46,245 bases of DNA from Eubacterium sp. (GTDB lineage: Bacteria; Bacillota; Clostridia; Eubacteriales; Eubacteriaceae). Location: the NCBI GenBank assembly GCA_030524435.1, contig JAUNGS010000013.1:1-46245 (forward strand), written 5' to 3'. Position 1 is the first letter of the stretch. Each line of letters starts with the position of its first letter. The notes below the pieces were generated by a model, which saw only the letters and a program-made list of their open reading frames with translations, ran no database searches and was not told where the DNA came from. Both the position numbers and the translations under genes were made by a program. This document shows, piece after piece, positions 39,682 to 46,245 of this stretch.

Positions 39682-41058
39682 TTACATTTTGTGAACGGAT
39701 TTGCCGTGGACATCGTGGAGGGCTTCCATCAAGGCCTCCGACAGGGAAGGATGGGGATGGATGACGTCGCCCACCTGTTTTGCCGTGAGACCGACATGTA
39801 CTGCCAGACTCAGTTCCGCCAAAAGGTCGGTGCCGTGGGGACCCACCACCGCAGCGCCGATGATGACGTCCTTGTCGTCCACAATGACCTTGACAAAGCC
39901 CTGGAGCTTGCCGATGGCCTGGGCCTTGCCCAGACCTCTGAAGTCAAAGGTACCGGTTTTATAGGCAATGCCCTTCTTTTCACAGTCTGCCTCGGTGAGG
40001 CCGACACCGGCCACCTCGGGTTCTGTGTAGACGCAGCGGGGAACAGCCTTGTAGGCAACGTGTTCATCGCCGCCCATGGCATTTTCCACAGCCACAATGC
40101 CCTCCTTGGAGGCCACGTGGGCCAGCTGGGCGGTGGCGACGATGTCACCGATGGCGTAAACGCCGGGCACAGAGGTTTCCATCTTGTCGTTGACGGCAAT
40201 GCGCCCCCGCTCATCAACCTCAACGCCGATATCCTGGGCGCCCAGATTGTCCACAAAGCTGCGGCGGCCAATGGCCACCAGCATCTTTTCTGCCTCGACG
40301 GATTTGCCGTTGGCCAGGGCTGCCTTGACGCCTGCCTCCGTCACCTCAACGGATTCCACGCCGACGCCAGTGTGAACCTTGATTTTATCTTTCTTGAACT
40401 GGCGCAGCAGCTGCTTGGAGACATCCTTGTCCTCGTTGGGCAGAATCTGATCCAGGGCCTCCACAATGGTGACCTTGGTACCCATGCGGCTTAAGAACTG
40501 ACCGATTTCACAGCCGATGACGCCGCCGCCGACGATGATCAGTGACTGGGGCGCCGCCTCGAGGTCCAGCACCTCGTCGGAGGTGATGACCTTGTCGCCG
40601 TCGTATTTGAACATGGCGGGGCTTACCGGCACAGAGCCGGTGGCTAAGATAATTTTATCGCCTTCCACGACGACGGTTTCACCGTCGGCTGTGGCAACCT
40701 CCACCTTGCCGGCGCCCAGAAGCTTGCCGGTGCCCTTGATGAGCTCAACCTTGTTTTCCTCAAAGAGGGCGTGGATGCCCTTGACCAGGGTATCCTTCAC
40801 CTTGTTTTTCCGGGCCACCACCGCAGGGTAATCCACGGTGATGCTGCCGTCCACAATAACGCCGAATTCCTTGGCGTTTTCCACGGTTTCCAGCACGTCG
40901 GAGGTCGCCAGGAAGGCTTTGGTGGGAATACAGCCTCTGTTTAAGCAGGTGCCGCCCACCTCATCCTTTTCAACAACCGTAACCTCTGCGCCGAGCTTTG
41001 CGGCCATGATGGCAGCTTCGTAGCCGCCGGGGCCCGCTCCAATTACACTAATTTTCAT
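39682..41058 (-). CDS. lpd: Dihydrolipoyl dehydrogenase
   Basis: This 458-residue flavoprotein reoxidises dihydrolipoyl groups with NAD. The FAD-binding GAGPGGYEAA is at the N-terminus, the redox-active disulfide is Cys38/Cys43 in GGTCLNRGCIPTKAFL, and the NAD-binding loop GGGVIGCEIGQF lies centrally. The C-terminal His-Glu pair is in HPHPSLSEA. It has no fused lipoyl domain. It begins 27 bases after the metF stop codon and is the last gene before a terminator, so it is part of the methyl-branch operon. In acetogens this gene is often linked to gcvH. Whether it serves only the glycine cleavage system or also as an electron partner of MetVF is open. Confidence 0.94.
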   Translation of the reverse strand: MKISVIGAGPGGYEAAIMAAKLGAEVTVVEKDEVGGTCLNRGCIPTKAFLATSDVLETVENAKEFGVIVDGSITVDYPAVVARKNKVKDTLVKGIHALFEENKVELIKGTGKLLGAGKVEVATADGETVVVEGDKIILATGSVPVSPAMFKYDGDKVITSDEVLDLEAAPQSLIIVGGGVIGCEIGQFLSRMGTKVTIVEALDQILPNEDKDVSKQLLRQFKKDKIKVHTGVGVESVEVTEAGVKAALANGKSVEAEKMLVAIGRRSFVDNLGAQDIGVEVDERGRIAVNDKMETSVPGVYAIGDIVATAQLAHVASKEGIVAVENAMGGDEHVAYKAVPRCVYTEPEVAGVGLTEADCEKKGIAYKTGTFDFRGLGKAQAIGKLQGFVKVIVDDKDVIIGAAVVGPHGTDLLAELSLAVHVGLTAKQVGDVIHPHPSLSEALMEALHDVHGKSVHKM

Positions 41059-41085
41059 TTGTCTTTCACTTTTCCTTTATTTTGT

Positions 41086-41964
41086 CTAGAGTCCTGCAAC
41101 GTCCAAAATCTTCGGCACGTTTTCTTCGGCGCCGATGGCCATGATGTGAACCCCGTCACACAGCCCTTCTTCCTTCAGCTGGGCCACAAATTCACCGGAA
41201 ATCTTGATGCCCTCGGCAACCTTGTCTTCAGCCGCATTGAGGCGTTCGATGAGAGCGTCGGGCACGGCGATGCCGGGAACCGCACGGTTCATGAACTTCG
41301 CCATCCCTGCAGATTTCAGCGGGATAATGCCGGCCAGCACGTAGCAGTCCATATCCTTGGTTAACTTTTTAAATTCACGCATCACCTCGACGTCAAAAAC
41401 CCCCTGGGTCTGGAAGAATTTGGCGCCGGCTTTGATTTTGTTTCTCATTTTGATGAGCTGTACCTCGATGGGATCAAAAACCGGAGTGACGCAGGCGCCC
41501 AGATAGAAGTCCGGCGCACCCTTGAGCTCGTTGCCCGCCAGGTCCTGGCCGCTCATCAATACCTCGGCGGTCTGGAGCAGAGAGATGGAGTCCATCTCAA
41601 ATACCGGCTTCGCCTCCGGATTATCCCCGGTGGTGGTGTGGTCGCCGGTGAGGGCCAGCATATTTTTGACACCGAAGTGACCTGCGGACAGCATTTCACC
41701 CTGGATGGCGATGCGGTTGCGGTCGCGGCCGGTCATCTGGAGAATGGGCTCTAAGCCCTTTCTTTCCAGCTCGATACACATGGCCAGGGATGTGGCCTTG
41801 ACGGCGGCAGACTGGAAGTCTGTGACGTTGACCCCGTGAACCCGTCCCTTTAAAAGGTCTGCAATTTCTAAGATATGGCTGAAATCTGTGCCCTTGGGCG
41901 GCGCCATCTCAGCAGTGATGGCAAATTTTCCGGCTTCTAATGTCTGCTGTAATAAACTGCTCAT
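41086..41964 (-). CDS. metF: Methylene-tetrahydrofolate reductase large subunit
   Basis: This 292-residue TIM-barrel flavoprotein reduces methylene-THF to methyl-THF, the last step of the methyl branch. Recognisable segments are the N-terminal FAITAEMAPPKGTDFS, the flavin-binding LQMTGRDRNRIAIQGE and ALTGDH, and FYLGACVTP. Unlike E. coli MetF, acetogen enzymes use a second Fe-S subunit, here encoded by metV immediately upstream. The gap is two bases, so translation is coupled. AAGGAAGG supports the start. No rnfC2 gene, the third subunit in Acetobacterium woodii, is present in the operon, so the electron donor is unclear. Confidence 0.94.
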   Translation of the reverse strand: MSSLLQQTLEAGKFAITAEMAPPKGTDFSHILEIADLLKGRVHGVNVTDFQSAAVKATSLAMCIELERKGLEPILQMTGRDRNRIAIQGEMLSAGHFGVKNMLALTGDHTTTGDNPEAKPVFEMDSISLLQTAEVLMSGQDLAGNELKGAPDFYLGACVTPVFDPIEVQLIKMRNKIKAGAKFFQTQGVFDVEVMREFKKLTKDMDCYVLAGIIPLKSAGMAKFMNRAVPGIAVPDALIERLNAAEDKVAEGIKISGEFVAQLKEEGLCDGVHIMAIGAEENVPKILDVAGL

Positions 41965-41966
41965 AC

Positions 41967-42632
41967 TTATTTACCTTCCTTTTCAAGTTCTCTTAAATTG
42001 ATGGTTCTCGGGTAAGCAACCTTCTTGTAGCCGCGCAGAGGCTCAACGCGTTCCAGCATTTCCTCTTTACCCTGATCTTTAAGCCTCTTGTAAATTTCGA
42101 TCCAAGCGCAGTCGTTTTCCGGATTAACTTCACATTTGCCGTCCTTGGAGCCGCCGCAGGCGCCGTTGAGCAGCGATTTGCCACAGCGGGTGATGGGGCA
42201 GATGGCCGCTGTTCTTCCCAGCACGCAGTCACCGCAGGTTTTGCACATTTCTTCAAAGATACCGTTGCGCACGGTTTCCCCGACGAACATGGTGTCGTTG
42301 GCGGGATAGGTTTCTTTTTTGACACCCTTGGCCACGGTTTGAACGCCGTCGCCACAGGCCATACACAGCACCGCATCGGCCTCGGCCAGCTCAGCCTTCA
42401 TCTCCTTCAGCTCTTTTTTGTTTAAGAGAACGTTGCAGGAGGTGGTTAATACCTTGGTTGCCAGGACTTCCTTGCCCTCGGCCTCCAGGGCAGCCTTCAT
42501 GGCCTCAACCTCTTCCTCCCCACCGGTTTTACACACTGTCGCACATTCAGAGCAGCCGGTGATCACAACTTTTTTGGCATCCTTTAAGTATTCAAGCACA
42601 TCTTCAAAAGGTTTTTTCTGAGAAATAATCAT
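41967..42632 (-). CDS. metV: Methylene-tetrahydrofolate reductase subunit MetV (C-terminal-domain type)
   Basis: This 221-residue zinc/Fe-S protein matches MetV of acetogens. Cys-rich segments are TGCSECATVCKTGG (Cys27, Cys30, Cys34), CMACGDGV, CKTCGDCV and ICPITRCGKSLLNGACGG. It should hold Fe-S clusters that pass electrons to the flavin of MetF. GGAGGAAG precedes the start. It lies between folD and metF, the order found in other acetogen clusters. Confidence 0.93.
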   Translation of the reverse strand: MIISQKKPFEDVLEYLKDAKKVVITGCSECATVCKTGGEEEVEAMKAALEAEGKEVLATKVLTTSCNVLLNKKELKEMKAELAEADAVLCMACGDGVQTVAKGVKKETYPANDTMFVGETVRNGIFEEMCKTCGDCVLGRTAAICPITRCGKSLLNGACGGSKDGKCEVNPENDCAWIEIYKRLKDQGKEEMLERVEPLRGYKKVAYPRTINLRELEKEGK

Positions 42633-42674
42633 ATCTATACTTCCTCCGTAAGTTTACTGTGGAATTTTCAGCTT

Positions 42675-43577
42675 TTATAAATTGTTCTGCTGCTTGCAGG
42701 CCTTGATGACATGCTGGGCCAGCAGCGCTGTGGTGATCGGACCTGTGCCGCCGCCGCAGCCCGGGGTCGCCGAGGTAATCATGGCAGCCTTTTCCAGGCA
42801 GTCGACGTGGGCGTCGCCGGTTCTGATCTTCTTGCCTTCTTCATTCAGAACAAATTCGCCGTTTTCGTCCTTCATCTGGGCCATGGCCACGTCGACTAAA
42901 ATACAGTCTTCACTGATCATATCCGGCTTAACCAGACCGTAGATGCCCGCAGCGGTGACGACGATATCCGCCTTTTTCGTGTAGGACGGTGTATCCTTGG
43001 TGAACACATGACACATGGTAACGGTGGCAAATTCATTGGTCAGCATGATGGCCAGGGGCTTGCCCAGAACGTTGGAGTTATTGATGATCACCACGTCCTT
43101 GCCCTTGACGTCGATTTCGTAATGCTTCAAGAGCTCCATAACGCCTTCAGCGGTGCAGGGGAAGAAGCCTCTTTCGTCGGCGATCATTAGCTTGCCCAGG
43201 TTGGTGGGATTCAAAGCGTCGGGGTCCTTTTCAGGGCTTAAGATATACTTGATTTCCTCTTCATCCAGCTGCTCCGGCAGGGGCTTGAAGATCAAAATGG
43301 CATGGATTTTGGCGTCGCCGTTTAAGGTTTTCAATTTGTCCACAAATTCTGCCTGGGTAACATCCTCAGGGAATTCCACGGATTCAACCTCGATATTGGA
43401 TTTTCCCATACGGGTAATGATGCTCTTTTCATAGGAAATCGATCCTGGATCTGCACCGACGCGCATAATAGCCAGCTTCGGCTGAACGCCGCCGGCAATC
43501 AACGCATTTGCATCCTCCAGAACCTTGGCTAACATGGATTCGCTAACTTCTTTACCACTTAATAATTTTGCTGTCAT
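42675..43577 (-). CDS. folD: Methylene-tetrahydrofolate dehydrogenase (FolD), possibly lacking cyclohydrolase activity
   Basis: This 300-residue protein of the FolD family oxidises or reduces methylene-/methenyl-THF with NAD(P). The Rossmann loop is VVIINNSNVLGKPLA. In the active site the usual YxxxK is here SYEKSI (Y49, but Ile at the Lys56 position). The usual VQLPLP is LIFKPLP (Gln98 replaced by Phe). The PGGVGP loop is changed to PGCGGGTGP. These residues are needed for the cyclohydrolase half in studied FolD/MTHFD enzymes, so this copy may only be a dehydrogenase. The cyclohydrolase step is provided by fchA, the next gene upstream. AGGAG precedes the start. Confidence 0.9.
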   Translation of the reverse strand: MTAKLLSGKEVSESMLAKVLEDANALIAGGVQPKLAIMRVGADPGSISYEKSIITRMGKSNIEVESVEFPEDVTQAEFVDKLKTLNGDAKIHAILIFKPLPEQLDEEEIKYILSPEKDPDALNPTNLGKLMIADERGFFPCTAEGVMELLKHYEIDVKGKDVVIINNSNVLGKPLAIMLTNEFATVTMCHVFTKDTPSYTKKADIVVTAAGIYGLVKPDMISEDCILVDVAMAQMKDENGEFVLNEEGKKIRTGDAHVDCLEKAAMITSATPGCGGGTGPITTALLAQHVIKACKQQNNL

Positions 43578-43601
43578 AGTACACTCCTGTATTTTTATTC
43601 T

Positions 43602-44231
43602 TTAAGATAATTGCTTTTCTACGTCCGCATAAACCGCGTCGCAGATCTTAACGCCGTCTTCTAACATTGGCTTCAGCTCATTTTCCACCGAGGCCACAAA
43701 GTCCTTGTCCTGCATGGTCTTAATGTTGATCAGAACGTTGAGCCAGCCGCTGATCATGGCCGCCCTGAGGCACTGCACCCCAACCCCCACGTCGGAGATC
43801 GCCAGGGCCGAGCCCTTGTGCACCAGCTCCTCGTGGAGCTTGATGCTCTTGTAGCATACCCGGACAATGTCCATCGGCACGCTGCAGGCCACCTTGGTGC
43901 ATTCTTCCATGACCTGGGCTTTATGGGCCTTTTCCTCCTCGGTGTCTGCCGGCAGGCTGTAGGCCTTGGCCAGGGGTCTGAAATTTTCTGCATCCTGGTC
44001 GATCATCGCCATGAGCGCATCCTGAAGGGACTGGGCTTCCTTTAAGATACGCTGGATATCGTCCTCGTAGGCTACGTATTTTTTCTTGCCGGTGGTCAAA
44101 TTGCCAACCATCCCCGCCAGGGCCGTTCCGATGGCCCCCACCAGCGCCGCCGCGCCGCCGCCGCCGGGCACTGCGCTCTTACTGTACAGCACCTCCACAA
44201 ATTCGGTGCATTTTTTGTCTGCAATTCCCAT
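43602..44231 (-). CDS. fchA: Methenyl-THF cyclohydrolase / formimidoyl-THF cyclodeaminase-like FchA
   Basis: This 209-residue protein of the cyclodeaminase family converts formyl-THF to methenyl-THF in acetogens. The N-terminus TEFVEVLYSKSAVPGGGGAAALVGAIGTALAGMVGNLT is typical, with the glycine-rich PGGGG segment near residue 25. AAAGGAAAAAC precedes the start. It lies between fhs and folD, the standard order. A hairpin and T run in the gap after fhs suggest partial termination, so downstream genes may be expressed less than fhs. Confidence 0.93.
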   Translation of the reverse strand: MGIADKKCTEFVEVLYSKSAVPGGGGAAALVGAIGTALAGMVGNLTTGKKKYVAYEDDIQRILKEAQSLQDALMAMIDQDAENFRPLAKAYSLPADTEEEKAHKAQVMEECTKVACSVPMDIVRVCYKSIKLHEELVHKGSALAISDVGVGVQCLRAAMISGWLNVLINIKTMQDKDFVASVENELKPMLEDGVKICDAVYADVEKQLS

Positions 44232-44311
44232 ATGTTTTTCCTTTCCGTTCGATTGTAATGGGCCGCCTTTCCCTGTAAATAATGTGGTTTTTACAGAAAT
44301 CAGCTAACAGC

Positions 44312-44355
44312 AAAAGGGAGGAGTCGGACCCCTCCCCCAGACTGCTTACCAGTCT
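44312..44355 (-). terminator. Hairpin terminator or attenuator between fhs and fchA
   Basis: On the minus strand GGGAGG (44331-44336) pairs with CCTCCC (44316-44321) and is followed by TTTTG. A second hairpin AGACTG/CAGTCT (44339-44344, 44350-44355) lies just before it. Only four Ts follow, so read-through is likely, allowing fhs to be expressed more than the rest of the operon. Confidence 0.6.
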
Positions 44356-44386
44356 AATTACCCTTATGCAATTTAAAGGTGTGCTT

Positions 44387-46066
44387 TTAGAAAAGGCCTG
44401 AGATAACGCCGTTTTCGTCGACGTCGATGCGTTCCGCCGCCGGTGATTTCGGCAGGCCGGGCATCTTCATAATTTCACCAGTGAGGCAGACAATGAAGCC
44501 TGCGCCGGCGGAAACCGCCGCCTGGCGAACCGTAATCCTAAAGCCTGTAGGACGTCCCAGCTTCGTCTGATCGTCGGTCAGGGAATACTGGGTTTTTGCC
44601 ATACATACCGGTACCTTGTCGAAGCCCAGCTTCGTCAGTCTGTCGATTTCGGCATCGGCCTCCGGCGTATAGTCCACACCGTCGGCGCCGTAAATCTTTG
44701 TGGCGATGGCGTTGATCTTGTCTTTGATGCTCATATCATCTTCGTAGGAGAACTGGAAGTTGTTTTCGCCCTCTTCGCAGAGACGAATGACCTCCTTGGC
44801 AACGGCTATACCGCCTTCGCCGCCCTTGGCCCAAACCTCGGACAATGCGACGTTGACGCCCAGTTCCTTACATCTGTCTTCCACAAGCTTTAACTCGGCT
44901 TCCGTATCCATGGGGAAACGGTTGATGGCAACCACTGCCGGCAGCTTGTAAACCTGGGTAATGTTTTCCACATGCTTTAACAGGTTGGGCAGACCCGCTT
45001 CCAGGGCTTCCAGATTTTCCTCGTTGAGGTCATCCTTGGCAACGCCGCCATTGTACTTCAGCGCCCGCACCGTAGCTACGATGATCACCGCATCCGGCTT
45101 CAAGCCTGCCATCCGGCATTTGATATCCAGGAATTTTTCCGCACCGAGGTCGGCGCCAAAGCCCGCTTCGGTGACGACAAAGTCAGAGGCAAAGTGCATG
45201 GCCATCTTCGTGGCGATAACAGAGTTGCAGCCGTGGGCGATATTGGCAAAGGGACCGCCGTGGACGAAGGAGGGTGTTCCCTCCAGGGTCTGTACCAGAT
45301 TGGGCTTTAAGGCGTCCTTCAAAAGTGCCGCCATGGCGCCGTTGGCCTTTAATTCAGCCGCAGTAACCGGTTTGTCATCGTAGGTGTAGCCCACGATAAT
45401 GCGTCCCATTCTTTCCTTCAGATCGACAATGTCACTGGCCAGACAGAAGGCTGCCATAATTTCGGAGGCAACGGTGATGTCGAAGCCATCCTGGCGTACG
45501 GCGCCATCGCCTTTTTTGCCGAGACCGTCCACCACATTTCTGAGCTGACGGTCATTCATGTCGACGCAGCGTCTCCAGGTGATCTTCTTGGGATCGATGT
45601 TCAGCGCATTGCCCTGGTGAATGTGGTTATCCAGCATGGCGGCCAGCAGGTTGTTGGCAGCGCCAATGGCATGGAAGTCACCCGTGAAATGCAGGTTGAT
45701 GTCCTCCATGGGAACAACCTGTGCATAGCCGCCGCCGGCGGCGCCCCCCTTGACGCCAAAGACCGGTCCGAGAGAGGGTTCTCTCAGAGCTACGAGGGTG
45801 TTTTTGCCCAATTTTGACATCGCATCTGCCACCCCGATGGTGGTGGTGGTTTTACCTTCGCCGGCCGGCGTCGGATTGATGGCTGTCGTCAGGATCAATT
45901 TTGCTTTCTTCCCTGTTTCGCGTTTGAGCAGGTTGTAGTCGACCTTAGCCTTATACTTGCCGTACAATTCTAAATCGTCTTCAGTTAAACCTAATTTTTT
46001 AGCAATTTCTCTAATGTCTTGCGGTTTAGCTTCCTGTGCAATTTCGATGTCAGATTTGAAACCCAT
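44387..46066 (-). CDS. fhs: Formate-tetrahydrofolate ligase
   Basis: This 559-residue ATP-dependent enzyme attaches formate to THF, the first methyl-branch step. The P-loop-like [15 protein letters not shown] is at about residues 64-78, [27 protein letters not shown] follows and [15 protein letters not shown] lies in the centre. The length matches the family (about 556). GGAGGATG precedes the start, and a promoter lies at 46115-46143. It is the first gene of the operon fhs-fchA-folD-metV-metF-lpd. Confidence 0.97.
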   Translation of the reverse strand: MGFKSDIEIAQEAKPQDIREIAKKLGLTEDDLELYGKYKAKVDYNLLKRETGKKAKLILTTAINPTPAGEGKTTTTIGVADAMSKLGKNTLVALREPSLGPVFGVKGGAAGGGYAQVVPMEDINLHFTGDFHAIGAANNLLAAMLDNHIHQGNALNIDPKKITWRRCVDMNDRQLRNVVDGLGKKGDGAVRQDGFDITVASEIMAAFCLASDIVDLKERMGRIIVGYTYDDKPVTAAELKANGAMAALLKDALKPNLVQTLEGTPSFVHGGPFANIAHGCNSVIATKMAMHFASDFVVTEAGFGADLGAEKFLDIKCRMAGLKPDAVIIVATVRALKYNGGVAKDDLNEENLEALEAGLPNLLKHVENITQVYKLPAVVAINRFPMDTEAELKLVEDRCKELGVNVALSEVWAKGGEGGIAVAKEVIRLCEEGENNFQFSYEDDMSIKDKINAIATKIYGADGVDYTPEADAEIDRLTKLGFDKVPVCMAKTQYSLTDDQTKLGRPTGFRITVRQAAVSAGAGFIVCLTGEIMKMPGLPKSPAAERIDVDENGVISGLF

Positions 46067-46114
46067 TTTTCATCCTCCAATACTTTGATAAATTTTTAAC
46101 ATTTCTTACTTTTC

Positions 46115-46143
46115 ATTCTAAGGCATTTTTTTGGAAAAATCAA
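46115..46143 (-). promoter_or_regulatory. Promoter of the methyl-branch operon
   Basis: On the minus strand TTGATT (46138-46143), 17-base spacer, TAGAAT (46115-46120), about 50 bases before the fhs start. Confidence 0.6.
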
Positions 46144-46182
46144 ATAAAAAGTAAGATAAATTTTGTGCTCCCGTAGAAAGTT

Positions 46183-46225
46183 TATCGTTTTCACTTGTAA
46201 GTCCCACGATATAACTGGCTATCGT
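46183..46225. promoter_or_regulatory. TATCGT/ACGATA half-sites upstream of the fhs promoter
   Basis: TATCGT occurs at 46183-46188 and 46220-46225, and its complement ACGATA at 46206-46211. The last two form an inverted repeat with an 8-base centre. They lie 40-80 bases upstream of the -35 hexamer, where an activator could bind. The function is inferred. Confidence 0.3.
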
Positions 46226-46245
46226 TATGTATATAAGTATATATA

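Noticed and set aside
39691-40494. Long open frame on the plus strand opposite lpd
   Set aside because: It is a mirror of the lpd coding sequence with no start signal and no family resemblance.
1-46245. CRISPR arrays, tRNA or rRNA genes, insertion sequences and prophage genes inside the window
   Set aside because: I saw no regularly spaced direct repeats, no tRNA-like cloverleafs, no transposases and no phage structural genes; the single serine recombinase has no accompanying element.

Overview
The window looks like chromosomal DNA of a Gram-positive, Clostridia-type acetogen. The main evidence is a contiguous operon for the methyl branch of the Wood-Ljungdahl pathway (fhs, fchA, folD, metV, metF, lpd, then gcvH) at the right end. 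Supporting evidence comes from Firmicutes housekeeping neighbourhoods (dnaD-dnaC helicase loader, yybS-gdpP-rplI-dnaB, tmk-holB-ricT, a metG T-box leader, LtaS-type enzymes). Eubacterium/Acetobacterium-like bacteria are the closest match I can suggest from gene content; I do not assign a species. Most genes are G+C-rich with C-ending codons. Two stretches are clearly poorer in G+C: the C69 peptidase gene at the left edge and the 5' two thirds of the second LTA-synthase-like gene.

Layout, left to right. Positions 1-140 hold a perfect consensus promoter firing out of the window to the left, and a terminator. 140-3862: a C69 peptidase, the YhaM exoribonuclease and a class I aminotransferase, all on the minus strand. 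3981-10050: a polyol PTS operon read leftward: sorC-type regulator, glycerol-1-phosphate-dehydrogenase-like enzyme, HAD phosphatase, gutM, srlA, srlE, srlB and a dedicated HPr. 10287-10892: a lone serine recombinase. 11033-14569: htrA, walJ and murA. 14825-16814: dnaD and dnaC on the plus strand. 16858-17649: a TrmN6-like methyltransferase, followed by a cluster of DnaA-box-like sites and an unknown membrane protein gene (plus strand). 19044-23709: ferredoxin, ricT, holB, a DUF2007 gene, tmk and an Orn/Lys/Arg decarboxylase-family gene, then trxA (plus strand). 24273-28643: two tandem LtaS-like genes. 28839-33266: metG with its T-box leader, rsmI and dnaB. 33404-36870: rplI, gdpP and yybS. 37198-38091: degV (plus strand). 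38168-46066: an amidohydrolase, gcvH, lpd and the methyl-branch genes.

How the genes work together. The right-hand operon converts formate to methyl-THF: Fhs makes formyl-THF, FchA makes methenyl-THF, FolD makes methylene-THF, and MetF/MetV make methyl-THF. Lpd and GcvH supply lipoyl-linked redox parts of the glycine cleavage type. The polyol operon should import a sugar alcohol as its phosphate, oxidise it, and be controlled by SorC and GutM. The central block carries replication functions (DnaD, DnaC, DnaB, HolB, Tmk) and translation functions (MetG, RsmI, L9, TrmN6), plus envelope functions (MurA, HtrA, LtaS-like enzymes) and c-di-AMP turnover (GdpP). Several of these gene groups flank the replication origin in Bacillus subtilis, so the window may be origin-proximal. 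The strongly minus-biased gene orientation on both sides of the DnaA-box cluster argues that the cluster is not the main origin.

Points most worth a second look: the DnaA-box cluster beside dnaDC; the FolD that seems to lack its cyclohydrolase residues next to a dedicated FchA; the polyol PTS operon built around an AraM-type dehydrogenase; the structured leader in front of dnaB; the direct-repeat site in front of walJ-htrA; and the duplicated promoter, leader and TTG start of the LtaS-like pair.
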